From assembly GCA_027943245.1 (NCBI GenBank), contig JANDJZ010000586.1, positions 1 through 31,268 of the forward strand: 31,268 bases of DNA, written 5' to 3'. The translations under genes and the position numbers were made by a program. Origin of the DNA: Acanthamoeba sp. SK_2022b. Its lineage: Eukaryota > Discosea > Longamoebia > Acanthamoebidae. Within the stretch, counting starts at the first letter, position 1, and each line of letters starts with the position of its first letter. The notes under the pieces were generated by a model, which worked only from the letters and a program-made list of their open reading frames with translations, made no database searches and was not told the DNA's origin. Below are positions 1-10,200 of this stretch, piece after piece.

Positions 1-110
1 CCCGTGCGCCGGGTCCACCACCTGTCCGCGCCGGCAAGCGAGGCGAGGCGAAACCACGACGCGTAAGGGGGAGAGGGTGATGGCGATGGCGATGATGGCG
101 AGGCTCGTAC

Positions 111-802
111 GAGGGCAAAGAAGGTGCGGACAGAGTGGATGAGGAGCGGTGCGCCATTCTGTTCGGCGAGGCGCAGGAGACAGTCGAGGAGGTCCACCAG
201 CAACCTCCCGCGGCCGCTGTTGGTCGACCTCGCGGTGGTGGCCCGATTGTGTAGTCGGCTGACGCTGCCCATGTGTCTACGCGCCACCTCCACCGTCCTG
301 CGTGCCACCTCCTCTGCCTGAAATAATAATTAATAATTAATAATAACGCTATTCTCCTGTGAAATGGGTTTTTCATGCGCTAAAAATATAAAATTAAAAT
401 AATAATAAAATAATAAAAAGGCGAGTAGCGGCAGCTAACCGGCAGGGTGGGGAGGAAGGCTGCGCATTCGGTGGTGAGGACGCGCACGAGGGCGGCGAGG
501 GCCGGGAGGGAAAGGGCCGACCACTCGCGGACGAGGGCCGAAGAGGCCAGCCGACTCACCGCCCCGGAGTCGCCTCCGTAGGCAGTAGCGGCGGCGGGCT
601 GTGCGGAACTCGCGCTCTCGTGCTTGCGGTAGTGCTGGTCGGCCAGCCACTGAAGGAGAGGCAACGCCAATCGTGCAGCTCGCACCTCCTCCTGTTCCTC
701 AACCGCCGCTGCCTCCCATTCTTCCGTCGTCACAAGCTGCTCATCTGTTGACGTAACAAACGAAACACCCAAATCGGCGGACATCCACAAATCCACCACC
801 AT
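111..802 (-). CDS. Unrecognised protein, partial (two exons seen)
   Basis: I do not recognise this gene. Two exons join in frame on the minus strand: 440-802 (from an ATG at 802) and 111-317, across a GTTAGC...TTTCAG intron (318-439). The second exon probably ends at a GTACGA donor (110-109), so more exons lie beyond the window edge. The protein is helical and Leu/Ala-rich, with segments such as LPLLQWLADQHY, LSLPALAALVRVLTTE, LLVDLLDCLLRLAEQ and PLLIHSVRTFFALV, which suggests an alpha-solenoid. There is no catalytic motif or membrane segment. The true start is uncertain: the frame stays open upstream to an acceptor-like TTTTTTAATCAG near 891, so the 802 ATG may be internal. The long run of serine/proline codons below 110 reads better as intron. 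Confidence 0.45.
318..439 (-). other. AT-rich intron of the unrecognised gene
   Basis: An AT-rich stretch of ATTATTA-like repeats lies between a GTTAGC donor and a TTTCAG acceptor on the minus strand. The two flanking open frames join in phase 0 across it. Confidence 0.5.
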
Positions 803-1043
803 TGCATTGTGCACGAACCGGTGAACAGCTTGGCCAGAAGGAGCGCCGACATGGCAGGAGCAGAGAAGAAGCCCACCACTGCTCCTCGAACTGATTAAAA
901 AAATGATATCCCACTTTCTGTTATGTTTTCTTTCCTCTTTTTCTTTTCTTTTCATTTGATTTTTTGATTTTTCATTTTCAAGATTGAGGCGAAGAAATGC
1001 TATGGGAAAAGGAGCAACAACACACTGGCGACGTTGTTCTTCT

Positions 1044-2043
1044 TCAGATGGCCCGCTTGACCTCGAAGAAGCTCTTGAGGGAGTGGATCTGGTAGGCGCT
1101 GACAGCGATGAGGGCGAGGGCCTCCATCACGCTAAACATCAGCACTCGCGCGTTGGTGCTCTCCGACGTGTCTCTGCTCGCCCTCTCGCGGTTCTTCAGG
1201 TAGTTCTGCGCTCGCACACCCACAAAGGTGAGTGGCCACGTTCACTTGACACACACAACACGAACACATGACACGCGCACACAAAACGCACCTGCCCGTT
1301 CTTGAGCTCCTCGACGCCCTGAGAGACCTGGCGAATCTCGGCCTCGAGCGGCTCGAGCGCGGCGTTGATGCCCTTCTTGGGCGGCTTGCCCACGATGACG
1401 AACAGGCTGACGGTCTTGGGGGTGAGGGTCGACATGCGGTTGCTGAAGCAGATCTGGTAGTCGCCGTCGCTCTCGGCCGAGAAGGCGAAGCTGCCCTCCG
1501 TCTCGCGCTCAGCCTCGTAGATCAGCCTGCGGCCCGGATCGTACATGTTGACGTCAACATCCAGGAAACCGCCTGTAAACCACACAAATGAATTACCATC
1601 GCCCGTTCAAGCTCGCTTCACCAGCCAAAGCAGAGTAAACCATTTTACACATCTATTGATAAAAAAATAAAATAAAATAAATTAAAATAAAAAAGAACGA
1701 AGACACGCGTTGGTGGGGGGGGGGCGAGAGAAAGAAAGCGACAGGCGAAGAGCGATAACGGCGGTGAGCGGCGGGTGGGTTACCCTTGATGACCTGGTAG
1801 CGGATGTTTACTGGGGAGCCGACTGCCACACTCTCGTAGAAACACTCCACCTTGTGGGCTTCGACTGATGGAGAGGAGAGGGGGGTACGGTTGATTAGAT
1901 TGATCTTGAGCGACCAGGAGCGAGGGTGGTTTGGGTGCTCGCGGGGACTAACCTTCAAAGGTGAAGCCTCGAGCAGTGGGCAGGGCCGCGATCAGGGCCA
2001 CCAGGGCGAGTGCAGCCACAAACCAAATCTTTGCTGTGTTCAT
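1044..2043 (-). CDS. p24/TMED (emp24/gp25L) cargo receptor
   Basis: This is a p24-family type I membrane protein that cycles between ER and Golgi and helps load cargo into COPII/COPI vesicles. There are four exons: 1953-2043, 1784-1864, 1292-1572 and 1044-1205. All phases agree and give 204 aa, a normal p24 length. A cleavable signal peptide (about residues 1-25) is followed by a GOLD domain starting near VECFYESVAVGSPV, with the DGDYQICFSN strand. A coiled-coil linker with the family hallmark NYLKNRERASRDTSESTN comes next, then one membrane helix near residues 172-192. The cytosolic tail carries the paired Phe (SLKSFFEVKRAI) and a K-R at -4/-3 that fits COPI binding. The start is the only ATG before the signal peptide. 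The family is certain; the subfamily (alpha to delta) cannot be settled by eye. Confidence 0.93.
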
Positions 2044-2380
2044 TCGTTCTTTTGTTTTTTTCGCTCTTTTACTGCCGTTTTGACCAAATCGTTTGCCTAT
2101 GTCCTCAGCCAGCTGCAGATACAGGTAGATTTACAGCGCGGCGTGGATTGGGGTTGTTCTGGAGCCACGTCACTATATGAAAAAGAAAAGAAAACATTTT
2201 TCCTTGCGAAGGAAAATCGGCCTGGCTGCTCAACCAGCAGAGCGTCATGTCGCAGGGTGGAGCTCAACTCGTCAGGACACCGCGCGATCGTTAGCCAGTG
2301 CGTGGTGGCAATCTCCTACTGGCCTATGTTTTGATATCTGCATTCAGTGTTCTGTTTCTATCTGTACATATGATTGAAGT
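2044..2380. other. Spacer upstream of the p24 gene
   Basis: This stretch separates the p24 start from the 3' end of the GATA gene, both on the minus strand. It should hold the p24 promoter and the GATA terminator. I see no convincing TATA box, RNA gene or conserved ORF in it. Confidence 0.4.
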
Positions 2381-3458
2381 TCAGTTCAGAATGTAGGCAA
2401 CCGACATGGTGTCCCTTCGCCCGGACTTGACAGCGGCGTTGTACTTCAGCCCGCATCGATTGCACAACCTAGAAGTGAAACATAGCAAATGTGAGCGAGA
2501 GCTGCTCGTGCTGCATGTCATCAAGGAGTGCCTACCATCCGACCGGACCCCGGCGCCAGGCAGGAGAGCTCTGTGCCCCGCAGTGATCGCATATGTGTGC
2601 TGCCTTTCGCTTCTCCGTCTTCTGCAACAGAAGCGTTGGTTATCGAACGCAGAGCTGCATGATATGATGAGGAGAAGGGTGACGGTACAGCTCGAACTCC
2701 ATTATTGCGTTGCCTGCGTGCTCCTCGGTCCGTTGCAGCGGTAGTGGCTGTGGGTGCCTTTTGGACGGGCGAAGGCGCTACCACGGATGCCGTTGTTGTT
2801 GCTCGTTCGCTCACACTTCCCTCCGGGCGGTGCGGACCAGGATGGGGCCCCGGCGGCAGCTCGTATCCAAACTTGTAGCCTCTCGCCGCCGCATGAGCCT
2901 CTAGTGCTCTGAGCTGCAGTTCCAGGAACGACCATCGGCACGCCTGCGTACGTGAAGAGCTCTTTGTTAAGCTTCGAACAATCAAGTTACTAGGTAAACT
3001 TAAAAACGTAAGCTATCCCCTGTTTGTATTAAAGAGTATAGGGATTAAGGTGGCTGTACCTGACCGTAGTGCTTTGCGTCGCTGTCGCTGTGGGAATGGA
3101 GGTGGCCGAGAGCTGGTAGATGGTCAGGCTGCTCGGTGCCTTGCGAGATGGGCGGGGGTGGGCTGTAGAAGATGGGAGAAATAGTAGATGATGTCGTGGT
3201 AGCCTCAGGCACAGTAGGGGAGGACTCAGCCGTGGCCGGTGCTAGATTGCCACAAGGGGAGCTAGGTCGCGAAGAGGTGGAAGGCGAGGACGAGCCAGGT
3301 GACCAGGGGCTGGTTGGGCGGTGAGGTTGACCAGTGGGGAATGGAGTGAGAGACGAGCCTGTTGATGAGCGCAGGTGGTGCGGAGGGTTCCGAGAGGGGC
3401 AGTTGAGCAGACCACCAGTTGGCCTCCGTGCGAGGCCCTCCTGTGCCAAGAAGTCCAT
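2381..3458 (-). CDS. GATA-type zinc-finger protein
   Basis: This is a probable DNA-binding transcription factor. Four exons fit in phase: 3060-3458, 2689-2943 (or ending at 2698), 2536-2621 and 2381-2468, giving about 275 aa. The first half is Ser/Pro/Thr-rich and looks disordered. A helical segment (WSFLELQLRALEAHAAARG) begins exon 2. The C-terminus is a single GATA finger assembled across the last intron: CDHC, then SPAWRRGPVGW, then LCNRCGLKY, followed by a basic tail. The tryptophan, the RRGP turn and the NRCGL helix are diagnostic. The loop between the two cysteine pairs is 16 residues, against the usual 17 or 18. The start at 3458 (MDFLAQEG) is uncertain: the frame stays open upstream for about 25 codons, with a hydrophobic stretch (LALVLAVWYW), to a stop. 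A further 5' exon is possible. Confidence 0.8.
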
Positions 3459-3988
3459 GTGTGTAGTGGTCGTGTATTGCTGGTGCTCTTTGTAGTGGTG
3501 GTGGTGTTTACGAGACCAATACCATACCGCCAGGACAAGGGCAAGGATACCGCATCAGCGGTAACAGGGAGAGCAGCAAAGGAAGATATCGGTAACTTGG
3601 AGAAAAGGTGAATCACGCCCTATCTTCCTTCCTTTTGGTACCTGATGCGGTGATCCAGGCTCCCGGTGGACATAAGAAGCTAAAACGGTTACCAAACTCA
3701 GTGATTCGGAGTAGTTCCACGGCAGAACGTGCTTCACCTCAACCACTGGTTAAAAAAGAGTTGGCTCTCCTCTTAATGCGCGACTACTTCGGTGACGTTC
3801 CTATTCAGAGACCTCGAAACTTAAAATGGATACTCTTAAAAAGAGGAGGCAACGAACAGTTCCAAATTTGGGACACCGTGCGGGAACATTTTTTTGTTTG
3901 TTTTTCCACGCAATAAAAACCGCTGTACAACTCGGTGTGGGAGGGCCGGCAGCCTCGTCGACCAAAGATTACACGCAAGGAGAGTGCT
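3459..3988. other. Spacer holding an orphan plus-strand ORF (3608-3916)
   Basis: This region lies between the GATA gene and the 3' end of the frizzled gene. It contains a 102-codon plus-strand ORF (3608-3916) that reads like a soluble basic protein, with stretches such as LVKKELALLLMRDYFGDV and LKWILLKRGGNEQFQIWDTV. An AATAAA overlaps its stop codon. Its base composition is AT-richer than the neighbouring exons, and I recognise no family. It may be a real lineage-specific gene, an exon, or chance. Confidence 0.25.
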
Positions 3989-6623
3989 TCATGATTTCTC
4001 CTCATACTCGCGCAGTTCAAACCCGCGATCGTCATCTTCGAGGTGGCGCCCGCTAATGACCGACCATACGTGCTTGGCGGGGCTCTCTCCGGAGTTACAC
4101 TGGAAGAGCCGAATCCAGAATTCCCATGTAACCTGTGTTGGGAGATTGGTCAAATCAATGCGGTGTCCCCGAGCAGCGTGGAAAATAAGCAACCGTGCGG
4201 GAGGGGAGATGCAAACCTTGGTGGTGCCGAGGGTAACGAAGAGAAGCGTGATCATGTTGGTGAGGGCGATGATGGTGAGGAACCAGAGACCTTGGTTGAA
4301 GGTTGTCTCCAACTCGCACTCCTCGCCGGTGAGCAGGCTGCACTTGATCTGCTCCTCGACCGCGTGCACGACGTCGTCTCGGCGGTGCTCAACGTTCGCC
4401 CGGTAGGAGTAGACGAAGATGGTGAAGGCCCAGATGATGAACAGCGAGATATAGAGGCGCGTAAAGGCCCGCAAGTCCAACTTGGACCGAGCACCCGAGA
4501 CCAATCGACGCACGATCAGCTGTTGTGTTGTGTTGTGTTTGTGTTGGAGTTGGGCCGGTATTAGTGGTTTGGTGGAAGGAGGAAAAGAAGAGCACTCGTA
4601 CGATTATGAGGTAGACGATGCCAGGGAACATGAGGAACATGCCCATCAAGGTGAAGGCCATCACTGTTGCACACATGAATAAGTATGAGGACTTCCACAT
4701 GAAGTTTACAGAAAAGAGGAGGGAGGCGCACTGGGGCCGAAGAAGAAGGACCAGTCCCACCAGGAGGGGTCCGAGTCGAGGTAGACCTGGCACAGGGGGA
4801 ACGTGTTCTCATATCCGATGCGTTCGAAGCCCAATAGGAAGGCCAGACCAATCAGCGGGACTCCCCAGCCTGCTCGCCAGAGACTCATGAGAATGGAATG
4901 CTTGAAGCGCGTAGCATGTAGCGTGGCCTCCCGGACCGGATGGGTGGGAGGGGAGCGCATACCGATGACGTGGTAGACTGCCTGAAGCCAACGGAACTTC
5001 TCAATGCGCACCTTGAAGAAGAGCTGCAGGGCGCAGTCGACGTTGACGAAGAACCACCAGATGACGCAGGCCAGCACGCAATAGTAGGCCACAATGCCCT
5101 GGAAGATGCAGGCCACGCCCTGTCCGTCGTTGTCGCTGGCGTTGTCCATCACGATGGGCTTGGGCGTGTCGTCCCAGGTGCACATGATGTCCTCCCCGGC
5201 CATGTTGAAGAATGCGCCTGCATTCCAAAGGTCAGCTTCCCACACAGCTCCGACATTCCACGGATGCCGGTGTTCATGTGTAGCCATACCCCACAGGATG
5301 ACGAACGAGGCGGGCCACAGAGAAAGGACAAAGTAGGTGATCGTGTTGAAGGGGAAGCGGCGAGTCTTGGGGTTGAGGAGCCACGAGGTGAGAAGGAAGC
5401 AGCCCGTGAGGAAGTTGACCAGCGAGCACACGTAGAGGAGCACGTAGCCCCCGATCCACACTTCGTCCGACCACAACGTCGAGCGGCACTTTTGCTTGCA
5501 CATGTCCAGCGCCACACCTGCCACGTCATCCCTCCCCACTGTCAGCTCCCTTCTTCTTTGCTCGTGTCCACTGCCACGCACCCACTTGGCCGTCGGCATC
5601 GTATTGGAGCGGGTAGGGGCAATCGGCTTGCGAGTACGCGATGACTGTTTTTCCGTATTAACGGGGGTCAGTGTTGCATTGCTACCCCCACTTGTGTTGG
5701 GTGGCGAGGACAAGTAGGGTGTTGGCATACCGAGCTCTTCCTCCGGTCCGGTGGTGCACTGGGTGCCGTCGGGCGGGAAGGCCGGCAGGGGCGTGCCGGT
5801 GGCGTTGGTGATCATATCGCAATCGGGCAGGAGCGCGCTCACGCCCAGCGTCTCAGCGATGGCGCTGCATTCTAAGATCATCTCCTCGCACACGGACCTG
5901 CAGGGTGGGTAGACTGCAACAACACCTCGACCAGTGAGCCTCGAGCCTCGAATCAAGAAATGGTGGTCTAATTATTGGGGCGTACGCTTGAGGCCGGTGG
6001 AGTCGAGCGTGCATGTGATGAAGTTGGAGAGGCACACCATGCGGATGGCGGCCGTGCGGCAGGCCGGGGGCACAAAGGCGCCGAACAGCCGGGTACTCTC
6101 CCCAGCCGTGGCGTCCACCTGAGCATCAAGTGAGGTTTGGCGTTAGTTGGCTCCCAGCTCCTTTTATACGCCGCAAGGCGCCAATAAGAGAACAGAAAAT
6201 GAAGCGAGGCTCCAATGGAAGGTAGTTAACTACATATCCATTAATAATTGTCATATTAATAAAGAGATTTTATACTCAGGAGAGCTGTACCGATTCGTAG
6301 GTCTGGTTTGCGCGAAGGAGCATGTTGGTGTTGTCATTTATCACGTCGCACTTATGGTTGGTCAAAGGTGAACCCTTGAACGCCGAGCACGACTGGGCAT
6401 CAACCAGCAAGACCATCATCAGCAGGGTCACCAATACCGCGGTCCAGGCCACTGCAACCCATCCGCAGATATGAGCCCGTGAGGACGACAGCAGATCGGA
6501 GATAGTAGATCGTTTGCCATTCGAAGGAGAAGGAGCAATGCCCAACCCTGGGGAGTTCCTGCACGGAAGGGGATTTAGCGTACCGCTGGAAGCCATGAAG
6601 GCGAAGCTCCCTTGCTTCCTCAT
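3989..6623 (-). CDS. Frizzled/smoothened-like receptor with Fz cysteine-rich domain
   Basis: This is a seven-helix class F receptor of the plasma membrane. Six exons splice in phase: 6291-6623, 5986-6118, 4732-5913, 4602-4663, 4217-4519 and 3989-4132 (about 718 aa from the ATG at 6623; 6596 is an alternative). A hydrophobic segment (VAWTAVLVTLLMMVLLVDAQ) acts as signal peptide or anchor. The Fz domain follows with its cysteine pattern: CSAF, KCD, PACRTA, VCLSNFITC, YPPCRSVCEEMILEC, LLPDC and TQC. A Ser/Thr/Pro linker leads to the helices WIGGYVLLYVCSLVNFL, ITYFVLSLWPASFVILW, IVAYYCVLACVIWWF, GVPLIGLAFLLG, FTLMGMFLMFPGIVYLII, LYISLFIIWAFTIFVY and LWFLTIIALTNMITLLF. The tail begins TTKVTWEFW, loosely like the KTxxxW motif of metazoan frizzleds. 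The ligand is unknown. The 5' end and the linker (a possible in-frame intron near 5520-5590) are the weakest parts. Confidence 0.88.
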
Positions 6624-7207
6624 GACAATGAAGGAAGATGCAAATGCAGTTGGCAAACTTTGGCAGGGAGGAGAGTCAAGTCAAACGGTGGTAGTATTGT
6701 GGACGGGAGCAACGGTGAAGCTAGACGATGGCTTGAGTTTGTTGGCGATGAAGAAGGGCCCAGGGTTGGGACGCGATGCGATGGGATGAGATAGGTTGGG
6801 GGCTGGTGGCGGTGGGCCTGACGGTAGGGGCGCTGTTCCCGTTTGTGTGAGCGTTGGGCAGGACGGGTGGGACAATGATGAAGAAATGGGGAGTTATGCC
6901 TCAGCCGGCAGCTTGTCTCGGTGCGCCTGTGTCCCGTAACCAATGGCGTCAAGCGACTCTGCGACTCCCGTTATCGCGCCAATCGGCAAGGGCGTGGGCA
7001 GTTGCCCCGGTTTTTCTCCGCCACTCCCAAGGCGTTCCATATCTTTAAACTCCGTTCTCCTTCCCGGTTGTCCCTTCTGTGGCCGGTAAGCAGGAAATCA
7101 TGTTCTTCCATCCCACAACATCGCTCCCGGGAGGCTTCCCGCGCTGGGAGAATGAGCGACCCCGGTGGTAAATAAGGCAGGAAGCTCTTCTTTTCACCGA
7201 CCTGTCG
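6624..7207. promoter_or_regulatory. Divergent intergenic region, frizzled (-) and DGK (+)
   Basis: About 580 bp separate the start codons of the divergently transcribed frizzled-like and diacylglycerol kinase genes, so both promoters must lie here. I see no clear TATA box. ORFs on either strand are short and look like chance. Confidence 0.4.
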
Positions 7208-10200
7208 TTGGGACGGGCTGGATCCGCATGGAGTGCGCCGGCTCCATCGCCACCGTGGCGGGTGTGGGTCTGTCTCGCCACAGCAGACGCCAAGCCGGTT
7301 GTCAAGCGTGTCTCAAGGCCCGGAGCGCCCTCGGCGTTTTTACTCTTCTTTGTGACCGAGCTGTTGGTAGTGCATTTTGAGAATGCCAGTGATTTCTTTT
7401 CTATTTTCTTAAACCTTTTCCACCCCTTTTTCCCGTGGGATTTCGGGGTGCCACGTCAGCTGGGGCAAGACCACGCCGTGTGGCGCAGCGGCTGCAACCT
7501 CACACAGGTAATGGAAGCACTTCGCACGTTTCTTCTCGCCGAGGAGCGGCCTGAACGAGATCCCACACTCACCGCGCAAGGTACTACGTTGCTCTGTTCA
7601 TCAAATCATTCGTAATTTATGATCTTTCACCACTCGTTTCGCCTTCACATAAAATATTCAATATATAAGATTATATATTCTTATATATTGAATGTGGTCT
7701 GCAGTTTTGTTGACCACACATAATTACACTTTTTATTTTGTTGCTAATCGCTGTGTGGTAGTGGGTGGCCATATGCTGGTGGCCACGAGGTTCAACAAGC
7801 CGAGCCACTGCGACCACTGTGGCATGATGATCTGGGGCCTGATCGGGAAGCAGGGCCTCAGCTGCACCGATTGTCGCTACAAGTGCCACTACGAGTGCGA
7901 GGAGAAGACGACCAAGCTCTGCAAGGAGACCACCGCCCACCCGCCCGTTCCCGGCCTCGCCACCCCCGTGCGCACGCCCCCCCCCAACACGCCCTCCCCC
8001 CGACCGAGCTCTCTCTCTCTCTCTAACCGCCACGCGTGGGCGTGCGTCGTGTGGCCGTGAAGGGCGTGCACGAGTTTGCTTCGGTGGACCTCTACGCGAA
8101 GGGGTTGCTCCTGGGCGACATCCTGTACTGCAACGTGTGCCGGCGCAGCATTCTCAATGCACTCGGCGGGCTGCAGTGCGTGGGTACCGCAATCGCAATC
8201 GCAAGCTCTGCACGCGTGTGGGCCGTTCGTTTGACGTTGCGCGCGTGTGCCGGCAAACAGTGTGCGGGTACATGTCGCACTTTGATTGCAAGGACAAGGC
8301 GGAGGTCAACTGCGTGATCCCCTTCCTCCCCCAAACCACCACCACCGACAAGGTAAACTCTCCCCTTCTCTCCCTCTCTCCCTCTCCCCTTCTCTCCCTC
8401 TCTCCCTCTCTCCCTCTCTCCCTCTCTCCCTCTCTCCCTCTCTCCCTCTCTCCCTCTCTCTCTCTCTCTCCCTCTCCCTCTCTCCCCCTATCTCACTCTC
8501 GAGCATCGTCGTGTGTGTGTTAAATGCACGCTCGCGTGTCCTCAGGATGGCGTGGATGACGACGACATTCCCGAGGTGGTGCCGCTGCCCCGTCACTTCC
8601 TGCAGCCGCTGGACGAGTCAGAGTTGGAAACAGAGAAAGCGAGCGAAGGCAAAGAAACAACAGAAGAAAAAGAAGAAGAAAAAGAAGTAGAAGAAGAAGA
8701 TCAGCAGCCCAACAAGAACGAAGACCAAGGGCCCAAGGATAACGAAGACGAAGCGAAAAAGAGCGACAAGGAAAAGAAAAAGAAAAGCAGGTCGGCCAGG
8801 CGCAGGGTCAAGGCCAATCACGAGCGGCTCGGCCAGCCCATCGACCACGGGATCGAGGAGTGGGAGCGGAGCCCGAAGCAGACGGCCCGGCCCTCGGTCA
8901 TCGCGACGTGGCCCCACCACTGGGTCGAGGGCAACCTCCCCTCGAGCGCGCTCTGCATGTTCTGCGCCGAGTGCATCACCTCAGGCACCCCTCCTCCTCC
9001 TCTCCATTCGCCACGCACAATGGCGACTGACGAACATCACCATCACCATCACCATCACCATCACCATCACCATCACCATCACCATCACCATCACCATCAC
9101 CATCACCATCACCATCACCATCACCATCACCATCACCATCACCATCACCATCACCATCAGGCAGCAAGATGTCGGGCTATCGATGCTATTGGTGTGGAGG
9201 CATGGTTCGTGCAACATTTGTGCACGAGTTGTGTTGTGTGTTGTGTTGTGTTGTGTTGTGTTGTGTTGTGTTGTGTTGTGTTGTGTTGTGTTGTGTTGTG
9301 TTGTGTTGTGTTGTGTTGTGTTGTGTTGTGTTATGTTTTGTTCACGAATGGCATCGACTCGCGTGTGGCGTGTAGGTGCATTCGGAGTGCCGTCGGTTGT
9401 GCACGACCTGTACGTTCGGGAAGCGCGCGGACATCATCCTGCCGCCCTTCTGCATCTCCCCTCTCCAGGACTCGGCCCGCCCCCACATCTCCTGGCAGGT
9501 GTGCCCCCCCCCCTTCCTCCACCCAATCACCCAATCCCGTTCCACCTTTGTATTGCCCAATCGCGGGCCGTTTTTGATTTCGCGCGTCTCTGACCGGAGG
9601 GTTTGGGGGGGGGGGCAGATCCACCCGGAGAAGCTGCCGGCGGCGTGCCAGCGCCCGCTGCTGGTGTTCATCAACCCGCGGTCCGGCGGCCAGCAGGGCG
9701 AGCTGATCACCCAGGGCCTCAAGTCGCTCATCAACCCCCTGCAGATCTTTGACCTCCGCAACGGCGGGCCCAAGACCGGGTAACCCCATCGCACACGCGC
9801 GCGCACACGCACACGCGCGCGTTGGTGGTCGTGGATTGATCGGCGCACGCGGGCCAGGCTGGAGACGTTCGGGCCGCTGGTGGAGGCCGGGCGCGACTTT
9901 GCGATCCTGGGATGCGGGGGCGACGGCACCATCGGCTGGATCTGCTCCGAGCTCGGCAAGACCGGCTGGCCCGTCGACAGGATGCCCTCGGTACACCCTC
10001 GCCCCGCCCCCCCCCCGCTTCTTCGCTTTTCGTTCTTTTTCTTCGCTTTTCGTTCTCACCGCCCCCCCTCCCCCTCTTGCAATCTCCCGCTCTCGTGATC
10101 TGGCTGGCTCGCGCCGATTGGCCGGCGTCGTCCGTGGACGCGCGCCAATCAGGTGGCCGTCCTTCCGCTCGGCACGGGCAACGACCTCGCGCGCGCGCTC

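Noticed and set aside
3375..3611. Plus-strand ORF with a membrane-like VLLVLFVVVVVF stretch
   Set aside because: The GATA gene exon occupies part of the other strand, there is no good start or splice partner, and Val-rich runs arise easily opposite a His/Thr codon repeat.
8513..9577. Long ORF with about 40 histidines followed by a Cys/Val-rich repeat
   Set aside because: It runs through two introns. The His run is the CATCAC array and the Cys/Val part is the TTGTG array; splicing both out restores a proper DGK C1 domain.
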